Origin: Sorghum bicolor
Lineage: Eukaryota; Streptophyta; Magnoliopsida; Poales; Poaceae
Length of the DNA stretch: 64,000 bases
Direction of reading: 5' to 3'
NCBI RefSeq assembly: GCF_000003195.3
Contig: NC_012877.2
Coordinates: 20,114,294-20,178,293 of the forward strand
Shown here: in pieces, positions 34,867-49,370 of the stretch
Layout: each line of letters opens with the position of its first letter
How positions within the stretch are numbered: position 1 is the first letter of the stretch
The notes under the pieces: model-generated
Database searches by the model: none
What the model saw: the letters and a program-made list of their open reading frames with translations, nothing else
What the model was told of the DNA's origin: nothing
Translations under genes and position numbers: made by a program

Positions 34867-37515
34867 TTCCTCCGGACCGGGATGTGGAGTTTAAAATTGA
34901 GTTGCTTCCAGGCACTGCTCCTATCTCTAGAAGACAATATAGAATGCCACCAAATGAGCTAGCTGAGCTTAATACCCAGTTGAATGAATTGTTGAAGAAG
35001 GGTCTTATTCTTCCTAGTTCTTCTCCTTGGGGTGTCCAACTATCTTTATGAATAAGAAAGATCAATCCTTGCACATGTGTGTGGACTATCACCCACTCAA
35101 TGCGATGACTATCAAGAAGAAGTATCCTCTGCCTAGCATTAATATCTTGTTTGATCAGTTGTCTAAAGCCAAGGTATTCTCCAAGATTGATTTGCGATCT
35201 GGGTACCATCACATCAAGATCCATCCTGAAGATGTACCTAAGATGGCTTTCTCAATGAGATATGGGCTGTATGAGTATCTCGTTATGTCCTTCTGTCTCA
35301 CCAATGCACCAACACTATCTCATGAATTTGGTCTTTATGCCCGAGTTGCACAAGTTCGTGGTGGTGTTCATCGATGATATCCTGATATATTCTCGCAATG
35401 AAGAAGAGCATGTAGAGCATCTGCATGTGGTGTTGACTCAATTGCTTGAGCATCAGCTTTATGCTAAGTTTAGCAAGTGTGAGTTCTGGTTAAAAAATGT
35501 ACCTTTCTTGGGCCATGTCTTGTCTGAATAGGGAATACCAGTCGATCTGGCCAAGGTGCAAGAAGTGCTGGATTGGAAGGTCCCAACTTCAGTGCACGAG
35601 GTTCGGAGTTTTCTGGGTTTGGCTGGGTACTACCGTCGTTTCATTCTAGAGTTTTCCAAAATATCCAACCCCATGACTCGATTACTTCAGAAAGATGAGA
35701 AGTTCCTATGGACGTCAGAGTGTGATGAGGCATTCCACAAGTTGAGGACGTTGCTGACATTAGCTCCTATCCTAGCTCAACCTGATATTTAGAAGCCAAT
35801 CGATGTCTTTAGTGATGCATCTGGCATCGGTCTAGGCTGTGTGATTATGCAAGAGGGTCGCGTTATTGCTTATGCGTCGTGCCAACTTCGAAAACATGAG
35901 GTCAATTACCCTACTCATGATCTAGAATTAGCCATAGTCATCCATGCTTTGAAGATCTGGAAGCACTATATGCTGGGAAATCTATGCAATATCTACACAG
36001 ATGATAAGAGTCTCAAGTATATCTTTACCCAACCTAAGTTGAACATGTGGCAGCGAAGGTGGCTTGAGCTGATCAAAGATTATAATCTTTAGGTACACTA
36101 CCATCCGGGCAACACAAACATGGTTGCGGATGCCTTGAGTTAGAATTCACACTGCAATTCAATTCAGATTGAGGATTCACCCTTGTCACGTCTTATGCAT
36201 CCACAAGTGCTTCACCATATTGCCCTAGAAATCTCTATTCGTAATTGAGTAATTGAGTTGCAGCAAACTGATGATAGGAATCCACCATATAAAGAGAAAT
36301 ATGAAAGAGGAAGAAACCAAGCATTTCTAGGTCGATGAGAATGGAATTCTATGGTTCAAAGATCAGCTTGTAGTACCAAAGAATCGCGAGCTCTGAAATC
36401 AGATCTTATTTGAAGCTCATTCGTCCAAGCTATCTATTCATCCTGGTAGTAGTAAGATGTATCATGATCTTAAACCTCTATTTTGGTGGACAAAGATGAA
36501 GAAGGAGATCGCTGCTTTTGTTGCTCGTTGTGATAACTATTGTCATGTGAAGGTAGTTCACATGAAACAGGTTTACTTCAACCCTTGCCAATCTTTTTTT
36601 GGAAATGGGAAGAAGTGAGTATGGACTTTATCTCTAGGCTCCCAACTTCTGTCAAGGGTTACGACTCAATTTGGGTGATTGTTGACCGTTTGACCAAGGT
36701 CGCTCGCTTTATCCCAGTTCGAGCAGAGTATCGCCTGCATCAGTATGCAGAGTTGTTTTTCGAGCACATTGTCCGTTAGTAAGGTGTACCTCACACTATC
36801 ATATCAGATCATGGACCGCAGTTCACTGCTCGTTTTTGGGAGTGTCTTCACAAGCAGTACGGTACTCATTTGGCCTGAAGTTCTGCTTGTGAAGATATGT
36901 TGAGGGCATGTGCCATATCTTCAAAAGGTTCTTGGGTGAAGCGGTTACCGTTAGCTGAGTTCCCTTACAACAATAGTTACCAAGAGAATAATAAGATGGC
37001 TCCTTTTGAAGCCCTGTATGGCCAAAAGTGTTGAACTCTGTTAAATTGGGTAGAACCAGGGGAACGAAGGTATTATGACATCGATTTTGTTAATGAAGCA
37101 GAGCAGCAAGTCTGTACAATCGAGCAACATCTGGAAGCTGCTCAACCTCAACGAAAGAGTTATGCTGATAAGAGAAGAAAGCCGATTGACTTTGCAGTCG
37201 GAGATCACGTCTATGGTGTCTTGATCGACAAAAGTGTCTTAGCTGAAGAAATGCCTTCGAGTTCCAGAAGAGAGAGTGGAGATTCGGGATATCAAGTTAG
37301 AATCAGACTCAATGTATGAAGAGAAACCTGTGGCGGTCATTGATCGCAAGGAACGGGTAACACGAAATCACGTGGTTAAGCTCTACAAGGTTTTGCGGAG
37401 TATCCACGGGGAATAAGATGCTACTTGGTAACGGGAGGACTATCTAAGTGAGGTTTATAAAACTTTCTACAAAAATGAGTAAGTTCTTCAAATCTCAGGA
37501 CGAGATTTTTGTAAT
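34867..37515 (+). pseudogene. pol: Element E pol fragment (RT, RNase H, integrase, chromodomain remnant)
   Basis: It starts at the beginning of the RT domain (PPDRDVEF) where F cuts in. Recognisable in order are RT with [12 protein letters not shown], the RT thumb ([19 protein letters not shown]), RNase H ([24 protein letters not shown]), the integrase zinc finger, VSMDFISRLP and IISDHGPQF, and a decayed C-terminal stretch. There are a frameshift near 35035, TAG at 35529, 35790 and 36090, and several later stops. A deletion near 36870 removes the region of the catalytic Glu. It is a Tekay/Del-like chromovirus by RT and integrase motifs, and dead. Confidence 0.85.
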
Positions 37516-37525
37516 GGGGGTGAGC
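37516..37525 (+). promoter_or_regulatory. Polypurine tract of element E
   Basis: GGGGGTGAGC directly before the LTR start TGTAACACCCC. Confidence 0.75.
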
Positions 37526-40068
37526 TGTAACACCCCAGTGTTATAGTTGCATTCTTTTCTTGCATAGCATAAGCATGAGCATCGTCATTTCATTTCATGG
37601 GCATCATATCATGTGGATCCTATCATTTCATGTGTTAAGTGTGTGTGCCTTTCTATCTAATTTATGCCTGCTATGCTCATGTTTTAGTGTAACTTGTGCT
37701 AGGGTGTGGTTACAACCTTGGTAATTAGTTTATCTATGTTTGTATTGCCCTAAAGATCAATGTTCATGTTGAGTGTTTAGCTTAAAAGTGACCCTAGGTC
37801 TTAGTTATCCTTGTTTGACCAAGTTTGACCCTCTAGAGTGCATTTGAAAGATCCATTATGAAATCCGTGCTAGAGTCATTGCATGTTGATGACCCTTCAT
37901 CAAAGTTGTGGAAAATTTCTTAGGCAAGAAAAGTTCTTTTGGAGCCATTTCATGAAAATGTGAAGAGCATGCTCAAAAGTGGCCCACAAGGCAGATTTGG
38001 GGGCTATTTCCAACACTTAGAAATTTTCCTAAGTCTGGAATTCACCCAGATTGCTCGAGGGGTACTTTGGAGGTTTGCAGTTCGAAATCCAGGCCGAATC
38101 AAGTTGTGATCTTTTAAGAAAAGTTGGAGTCCTCATGTAGCTCTACGTCATGGAACAATTAGCTAGCAAAATCATCAATCCAATCAGGAGATAATCAAGG
38201 CACAAATTGAGTTTCAATCTGGATCAAGACTGAATGAGGGCAGCATCAGTGAGGGGGGAGCTCACCGGTGCCGCCGCGTGTCTGGTCTCATGGCATTTGT
38301 ACATCGCCATTTGCCCCATTTCTCAGCGCCAGACGCGTCCGCAAGGTCGCCGCGACATCCCCGTTGGCGTTGGGAGCGTTCATTTCCTCTCAAGCTCTCT
38401 CTCTCTCTCGCTCACTATCTCTCTCAGCGTCTCCACCGTCGCCTCGGCGAGCTCAAGAGCTCGTGTCGCCACATCTCCGGCCGAGCGACTCCACCTAGAG
38501 CTTCGCCAGCCTCCCTGCGTCACCGTCGTCATGTTAGCTGCAGCTCCCAAGCCTCGGTAAGCCCGCATTGTCTTCTCTGCTGCGAGCTCACCTCGTCGGA
38601 GTTCCACCGTGATCACCGGCGTCGTGGCCAGAACTCTCTGGTCCACCATTTCCTCTCATTTTTGTCATGTTAGCCTCGCCTCGTCACGTTGTTGCTCGGC
38701 GTGATTCTCTACCACTCTATCTCCGGTTAGGGACGCCGGCGGTTGGCTGCGCACCACCGCCGTGCCGCCATTCGCGAGGGCAAGGTCCTTAGGGTTTGGT
38801 AGAGTTAGGATTTCTGGTACCAATTGACGCGGAAGAGAGTGGGGAGCACGATGGTACCCTTGGATATCGTAGAGACATCGTCGTCGACGAGCTTTCCGAC
38901 GGTCAAGCATCACCTCTGCCCTGAGTCACTGACGTGTGGGGCCCGTTGACCGTGGGGTCCGTCTGTCAGTCTCTCTCTCTCGTATTTAGTTGTTTTTTGT
39001 TGTTTTTTTGGTAAAATCATAACTTGAGATTGGCACGTCCTTTTGAGGTGATTCAAATTTTGTTGTACTCCTGTGGTAAACTAGTTTTTATTAAAAATAT
39101 GAAATGTACTGTGTTTTCTGTAAAAAAATAATTGTTATGAATTAATCTTTATTATTAGAAGTAAATTCATATCTTTTTGTGTAAGGCTCGAAATGTGATA
39201 AAAATTTTATGGCATGCTTTGTATGGAAATACTAGGCCTTGGTAATTATTTCTTGATTTTTGGAGTGTTGTATCACTGATAGGGAATTTATACTTGTTTT
39301 ATTGCTGTAATCCTTGTATAAATCATGATAACTAATGTATGCGTATGCTGGTGCTCTCCTTTGGTGAGAGTTGTGTTAATGATAGTATAATCACAAGAAT
39401 AATCTAAAATCTGTTGTTTGACACTGTTTAACCCAAGTTTCTCAATTTATGGTAATAAGCACCTTGTCACATGTTAATTGGATATCTGAAGTTTGGTATG
39501 TGCATTTGCTCTGAAAATGTTACAGTGATGTTAAGATGCCGTGCATGTGCTCCTGTAATGTTTGTAGATTTTTCTGAGTACTTATACTTGTATCTCTTAA
39601 TTATGGTCCTTTATGGAAATAAATTAATAAAGGCCTTATAATTAATGGTTTGGTAGGTAACCTAAGGTTTTCTGGTAATCTTGTGTTATGGGTGTTCTCA
39701 TGAGTCACTTGGTTGACATTAAATATGTTTTTGCCATGTCAACAAATAATTATTTTAAGGTTAATTAACTTTTCTGGACAGCAAAGGATAAATCTGGTAG
39801 TTGCTTGATGCTAGTTATGTTTTCTGAAAAACTTGTTTATACCAAAGTTGTTGTAAACTTTGTGTTCTAGATGTTGTTAAAATTTGGGGTCATTTGGCTT
39901 AGTAGTTCAAAAGTTATAGCTGTTCCAACTTAGGTTCCAGAAATAGGTGCTCTCTGTTTAACTTTGTATAATTGACTTGTTTAACTTCTGAATCTTGCTG
40001 AGATGTCTAAAGATGATTTGTAGATAACTTCATAAGCTTTCCATAATGTCTTAATTCATGTTTGTTGG
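37526..40068 (+). repeat. Element E 3' LTR, left part
   Basis: Begins TGTAACACCCCAGTG. Colinear, inverted, with the F LTR, including the GC-rich domain (38230-38930). Interrupted by element D at 40069 and continued at 59692. Confidence 0.85.
40064..40068. repeat. Target-site duplicate GTTGG, left
   Basis: Pairs with 59687-59691; marks the insertion of element D in E's LTR. Confidence 0.8.
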
Positions 40069-41010
40069 TGAAATGACCTGATTTTCCACGAAGGGAAAAT
40101 CCACAGAGTCGAAGTGTAATATGACCATTTAAATCACATTACCCGAATTCCAATTGATAATCATTATCCATACATCGTACAAAAACATTAAAAGAGAGAG
40201 TTTTACTTTGTTACATTGCCACATGGCAGAAACAAACATAATTATCAACTGGAACAGCTCGATAGATGCGGAAGGTGGAAAATCCATCGACTTGAGCGAA
40301 GGCACGAATCCCATAGACGCTATATCCCACGGAATCATATGAACCTGTGTGCCAAAATGTATTAGTACGATTTGTACTGGCCACTCCCACCCTATGTGCT
40401 TGCTTTGTGGAATTGGATGCAATAAAGGTAAATTCAAGAGGCCTATAAATGGGGATCTGGTTTCCTATGCATGTAGTAATTGAGTTCAATAATAGTAAAG
40501 GACCAATCATTTAACCCATACCCTTATCCACACATCTCCATCCATACCATGCCACGTCCAACCATCCCATATCCACCTCTATCACCATGATCAACACAAT
40601 CCACTCTCAGGTCAACATGCTAACTCCCTCTTGGCCTGTCTCAGCGGCCCATAGCCCTCATCCTATGGCTCACGGCCGGAAGTAACTCTCAGGGAAGGTA
40701 GAACACTCCTCTCTCTAGTCTAGTGAAAACAGAACATAGGAAAAGGTCCATAGCCGAAAGGACGGCATATGTATCGATCGATCAACCATACACTCTGCGG
40801 AGGTTTCACTATTCCACAAGATAGCCATCCTCGATGCTTGCAAACATATAGGCAGATTCCGGGTGCCTACCAGCCTAGGACAATGCCACCCTACCTCTCA
40901 ACCTTGGAACACCCCACCTGGAGTGGCTGAAACTGTGAAGTCATGTCCCCTATGCCAAATAGGGGGCCATGATCGTCTCGGGAGGTTGTGAGACCATCCT
41001 TGCCCGTACC
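40069..41010 (-). repeat. Element D 3' LTR, outer part
   Basis: Matches 56677-57620 closely. Cut by element C at 41011; the last five bases (41006-41010, GTACC) are C's target duplicate. Confidence 0.88.
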
Positions 41011-42674
41011 TATTGACGGTCCTTAAGTATCAAATTTAATTATCAAAAAAACAAAGAAAAGGATCCAAATAAAATCAACATCTAGACTTAGGGTTTTATC
41101 TGACAGAATTCCACGTGTTTTGGTGTTTGTCTATTTCTGCAGGGGGTTATCAGGAAATATGGAAGAAAGGCCCACACGTCGGGATTACATAGAGATATCA
41201 ACGTGCCGCGCAATTATCTTACATCTAGAAGACTCCAGAAGCCACGGGAAGGAAGCGGAGGCCGAACAGGGTCTGGCCCTGGGAGCCCGCCCAGGTAACC
41301 AGGGCGCCCGCCCCCCTTCTGAGTCCAATCAGGACTCTCTTTCGGGAAAGATCTCCACCGACCTAAAGGATCAAAGATAACCGTTCAATCGATGTCGGTT
41401 TGATCCAACGGCCCATATTCACTTGAAGGGACTATAAAACCAAACCCCCTGGCCACTGAAGGAGAGAGCCTCTCAACCCTAATTCATTATTCCTCAAGGG
41501 AGAAGAAGCCTCTGATCAAGATTAGAGCCACCACATCAATTAGACATCTAGATTAGCATAGCTACCTAGGATTAGAACTAGAAGGAGTCAATCTTCGATT
41601 GGTTTCTAGATCTATCAAGAGGATTCTTGGTAATTCTCTAATTGTGCTTCTAATTGTTCTTCTAATCATCTTTGTTCTTCAATATTATGAATATGACTTT
41701 GTTCTACGTCAATATATTGCTTATGACTTTGCTCTACTTGCTTATATTCAAGATTATATTGTTCTTAGTTTATCATAGTTATATACTTGGCTTAGTTAGA
41801 TTGGATCTATATACATGCTTAGGATCATATAGGGTTTATCCAACGGATCCATGGGTAAATGATAGATATTGTGTAGGCATGGTGCTTATACCGTATTTAT
41901 CTGCGATTGTACCCAATATGCCAGATCGTGGGGTAGTTCGTGATAGTGACAGCTTCATTGATTCTTATATAGCCCCCCTCTCGTGTATTGGGCTGGCAGA
42001 GCAATATTATTACACGGTAGTGATTGCTATGTTTCTCATTTATCTTGCTAATAACACTATGCATGGGCGTAGTCTTGTCTCGCAATGATTGCTAAGTATT
42101 CTTGCACTAACTATGATAATGCTAGACTATATAGTTGAGAATAACTTAGGAAATATTCTTGTAGTTCGTTCTAATATCATGCTAATGACTTTCTAGAGTA
42201 TCTAATTGAGGTGCTTATCATATTTATATGTGGCTAAGTTATGCTGATCAGATTAATTATCTTTGTCACTATTCATTACTTCATATATCCTTTATGTGAC
42301 ACTTACCCCTGTATGAAAGAGTTAGATAAATGTTTTCAATTATATATGCAATGATAGATACTCAATCTCATATTCCATTCTGTAATCAATATTGATGATT
42401 GCTAATCCCATCCCAGTGGTAAAAATATAAATAACGATACCTAGAATACTTCCCGGTTAAAATGCTACATCGGTATTAATCTTTGCGCTTGCAAATCCTA
42501 TTCATTATTTATTTAGAAGAGCAATTGCATATTTCAATACCGCGTCTCTCATGTCATGCTGGGGATGACAACTTGGCTTAAATGGTATGAGGGATAGGTT
42601 TGGCATTTTTGGCACCGTTATCAGATTTAGAAAACCAAGTCTACTTTTGGTAATGATGTTAAGAATACCCAACA
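41011..42674 (+). repeat. Element C 5' LTR
   Basis: 1664 bases ending AATACCCAACA. Its first dinucleotide is TA where the 3' LTR has TG, a G to A change at a terminus needed for integration. Confidence 0.9.
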
Positions 42675-42682
42675 AGCATTTT

Positions 42683-42700
42683 TTGCGCCATTGTCGGGGA
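42683..42700 (+). promoter_or_regulatory. Degenerate tRNA-Asp primer site of element C
   Basis: TTGCGCCATTGTCGGGGA, three differences from element B's intact site, eight bases after the LTR. Confidence 0.75.
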
Positions 42701-42861
42701 AGGTTGATTACTAATCAAGAATGAATATAGGATTTTGAGTTATCATTCGCATCACTAATATGATTGAGCTTATCAATTCTCTCATACAGTTTTACCCCGA
42801 TATTTTCTATTTTTATCTTATGCAGGGGAATGTATGAATAGAAGACATCTTCCAGGAAATT

Positions 42862-44925
42862 TTGTTGACAATCTCGAAGCGTTATTCAGAAAAAACTAGA
42901 GCCAAGCTCAAGAAGAGATCATCAACACTTCAGCAAGAAGCTTCATCCAATCAAGAAGATCACCGGAACTTGTCTTCAGAGTTCGAAGCCATGGCGAACA
43001 AATCGATCCACAAGTTCTCAGCTCCCACTACGGACAACATCTGCACTGGACCTACTGTAGAGATCGACGGCAACTTTGAGCTCAAGCCTGGACTTATCAA
43101 CATGGTGCAATCCAACCAGTTCTGTGGGAAGGCACACGAAGATGCTAGTGCTCATCTCCAACACTTCCTGGAGATTTGCAACACATTTACCATATCAGGA
43201 GTTTCCAGAGATGCTATACTACTTCGCCTCATCCCATTCTCACTATTAGGAAGAGCGAAGCAGTGGTTCTACACTACAAAGGAGAAGAATACTACGTGGG
43301 CACTCTGCTCAACAAACTTCCTGGCTAAGTTCTTTGCCATGGACAAGACCAATGCTCTCCGTGGGAAGATTACAAGTTTTCAGCAACAAAATGATGAATC
43401 TGTTCCAGAAGCATGGGAGCGCTTCCAAGACTATATCCTAGAATGTCCCCATCATGGAATGGAAAGTTGGCTACTGATGCAGACATTTTATCATGGGCTC
43501 AGCAACAATGCCCGAGAAACCATGGATGCTGCAGCTGGAGGAGCATTCTTATCACTCACCATATCACAAGCGACAGCTCTTGTGGATAAGATGGCGTCCA
43601 GTCAAGGCTGGAATGAAGAGAGGACCCAGACACGCAAGAGAGGTGGAGGTATGCATCAGCTCAAGGAGGTAGACATGCTGTCTGCAAAGCTAGACCTGCT
43701 CATGAAGAAGCTCGATGATAGAGCTGGAGACAAGAAAGAAGTTATGCACATCTACGACTCTCACATGACTTGTGAGGAGTGTGGAGATACTGGACACTCA
43801 GGCAATCGCTGCCCTAAGATGCTCGAGGATGTGAACTACATCAACAATAACAACAACTACTACTACTACCGTCCTCAACAAAATCAAGGATGGAATCAAC
43901 AAAGGCCTAACTACTCAGGTAATTATCAAGGTAACAGTTCTTACAACAATAATAATAATTTTGCACCTCTGAGAGAGTTAGTGTCTAATCAAAGAAAGCT
44001 AATGGTTAACCTATCTAAGAAATTGGCATCTAATGATAAAATGCTAGAAAATATAAATAATAGAATGGATAATTTCTCTACTGCCATCATGAATCAAATT
44101 AGCTTTAATAAAATGATTGAATCTCAGTTAAATCAAATAGCTGCTGCTGTTCCTACTACTAACCCCGCTATACCATCACAACCGGAAGGATTAGAATCTG
44201 CAAATCTTGAAGACATGTTTGATGCAGGTAATAACTGGAGTAATCCCATCATTGAATTCACTAGTGACCTTCTGCCGGTCAAGAGAGGTGATCCAAGACG
44301 CCCCGTCATCCTAATTTCCATTGGCATGGTGGACGTCCCAGAAGCACTCTGTGACTTTGGCTCTAGCGTCAACATTATACCCAGGGTACTCTATGAAAAA
44401 TTGTTTACACATCCTTTATTAGAAACAACCATGTGTTTGCAGTTTGCAGATCAGGCATTAAGTTTTCCAAAAGGAATATTGAAGAACCTTTGTGTCTAAG
44501 TTGGTACCTTATATGCCCCAGTAGACTTCGTGGTGATAGAGACCGGTAATGATGAGAGGGCACCTATCACCCTAGGGAGGCCATTCTTAAACACCTCGGG
44601 AGCTGTCATCTACGCCAGTGCTGCCAAGATCAGCTTCTACATCAAAGGGAGGAAGGAGACGTTTTCCTTCAAGAACAAGACTACACAAATCCCAGATCAA
44701 TCCACATGTGAATCAAAGAAGAGGACTAACAGGAGGAACAGGAACAAGCAAGTGTGGACCGAGTCAGCTAAGATGGTCACTGCAGTTCATGGAGGCCAAG
44801 ATCAACAACTTAAGTCACCATTTTTGACCCAGAAGGACGACCCAGGAATGCCAAGCATCTACTACTCCATAAAGGATACAACTTCTACAAGACGACTTGC
44901 GATACCGGATCGGGCGTCAATATAA
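42862..44925 (+). pseudogene. gag: Element C gag and first protease-like domain
   Basis: A 545-residue ORF runs to TAA at 44497-44499, and the same frame then continues open to 44925. It has an Athila-type capsid domain (LIPFSLLGRAKQWF at about 125-140), a CCHC zinc knuckle near residue 304 (CEECGDTGHSGNRC), an Asn/Tyr-rich linker, then a retropepsin-like domain with DFGSSVNIIP at about 495 and, past the stop, ITLGRPFLNTSGAVIYA. The TAA falls inside this protease, so it is now split. The gag part is otherwise intact. Confidence 0.85.
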
Positions 44926-45287
44926 TGGCCGCAGTCACCTATCGGCTCTTGTTCGGAACCATGCCCTTAAAACCAACATACATTCAGCTCTAGATGGCAG
45001 ATCAGACATTTCGAGAAGTTAAAGGAATAGTAACTGATGTCCCTGTCAAAATAGACGATCATTTTGTCTACACAGACTTTCAGGTTATTGACATGGGAGA
45101 AGATGAATACGATCCACCCATCATTCTTGGAAGACCGTTCCTCAGCACCGTTAAAGCAATAATCTATATTGGAACTGGAGAAGTCCATATGCACTTCCCC
45201 TCAGAGAAGGTACGCCGCTATTTTACTGACCCTAACTACATCTTTGAAGAATCTAAGCAGGTCAGAAAACGACGCAACCGCAACTAG
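44870..45287 (+). pseudogene. Element C second protease-like domain
   Basis: In another frame from the first, a second retropepsin-like domain is visible. CDTGSGVNIMAAVTYRLLF lies at about 44897-44952 and IILGRPFLSTVKAIIYIG at about 45121-45174; the end is basic (VRKRRNRN) with a TAG stop. A TAG at 44991-44993 interrupts it; the ORF downstream starts at ATG 44994. It is homologous to but clearly distinct from the first domain, so it is a tandem pair rather than a repeat artefact. Confidence 0.75.
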
Positions 45288-47710
<2,423 letters not shown>

Positions 47711-47727
47711 GTAAGCTCGGGGGAGTT
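47711..47727 (+). promoter_or_regulatory. Polypurine tract of element C
   Basis: GTAAGCTCGGGGGAGTT directly before the 3' LTR. Confidence 0.8.
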
Positions 47728-49370
47728 TGTTGACGGTCCTTAAGTATCAAATTTAATTATCAAATAAACAAAGAAAAGAATCCAAATAAAATCAACATCT
47801 AGACTTAGGGTTTTATCTGACAGAATTCCACGAGTTTTGGTGTTTGTCTATTTCTGAAGGGGGTTATCAGGAAATATGGAAGAAAGGCCCACACGTCAGG
47901 ATTACATAGAGATATCAACGTGTCGTGCAATTATCTTACATCTAGAAGACTCCAGAAGCCGCGGGAAGGAAGCAGAGGCCGAACGGGGCCTGGCCCTGGG
48001 CGCCCGCCCCCCTTCTGAGTCCAATCAGGACTCTCTTTCGGGAAAGATCAACACCGACCTAAAGGATCAAGGATAACCGTTCAATCAATGTCGGTTTGAT
48101 CCAACGGCCCATATTCACATGAAGGGACTATAAAACCAGACCCCCTGGCCCCTGGGGGAGAGAGCCTCTCAACCCTAATTCATTATTCCTCAAGGGAGAA
48201 GAAACCTCTGATCAAGATTAGAGCCACCACATGAATTAGACATCTAGATTAGCATAGCTACCTAGGATTAGAACTAGAAGGAGTCAATCTTCGATTGGTT
48301 TCCGGTTCTGTCAAGAGGATTCTTGGTAATTCTCTAATTGTGCTTCTAATTGTTCTTCTAATCATCTTTGTTCTTCAATATTATGATTATGACTTTGTTC
48401 TACTTCAATATATTGCTTATGACTTTGCACTACTTGCTTATATTCAAGATTATATTGTTCTTAGTTTATCATAGTTATATACTTTGCTTAGTTAGATTCG
48501 ATCTATATACATGCTTAGGATCGTATAGTGTTTATCCATCGGATCCATGGGTAAATGATAGATATTGTGTAGGCATGGTGCTTATACCGTATTTATCTGC
48601 AATTGTACCCAATATGCTAGATCGTGGGGTAGTTCGTGATAGTGACAGCTTCATTGATTCTTATATAGTCCCCCTCTCGTGTATTGGGCTAGCAGAGCAA
48701 TATTATTACAGGGGAGTGATTGCTATATTTCTCATTTACCTTGCTAATAACACTATGCATGGGCGTAGTCTTGTCTCGCAATGATTGCTAAGTATGCTTG
48801 CACTAACTATGATAATGCTAGACTATATAGTTGAGAATAACTTAGGAAATATTCTTGTAGTTCATTCTAATACCATGCTAATGACTTTCTAGAGTATCTA
48901 ATTGAGGTGCTTATCATATTTATATGTGGCTAAGTTATGCTGATCAGATTAATTATCTTTGTCACTATTCATTAGTTCATATATCCTTTATGTGACACTT
49001 ACCCCTGTATGAAAGAGTTAGATAAATGTTCTCAATTATATATGCAATGATAGATACTCAATCTCATATTCCATTCTGTAATCAATATTGATGATTGCTA
49101 ATCTCTTCCCAGTGGTAAAAATATAAATAACGATACCTGGAATACTTCCCGATTAAAATGCTACATCGGTATTAATCTGTGCGCTTGCAGATCCCATTCA
49201 TTATTTATTTAGAAGAGCAATTGCATATTTCAATACCGCGTCTCTCATGTCATGCTGGGGTTGACAACTTGGCTTAAGTGGTATGAGGGATAGGTTTGGC
49301 ATTTTTGGCACCGTTATCAGATTTAGAAAACTAAGTCTACTTTCGGTAATGATGTTAAGAATACCCAACA
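47728..49370 (+). repeat. Element C 3' LTR
   Basis: 1643 bases, TGTTGACGG to AATACCCAACA, followed by target duplicate GTACC. Confidence 0.92.

Noticed and set aside
41672..42088. 138-residue ORF, repeated at 48368-48784
   Set aside because: It is present in both LTRs of element C simply because they are duplicates; hydrophobic AT-rich composition and no start context argue against a gene.
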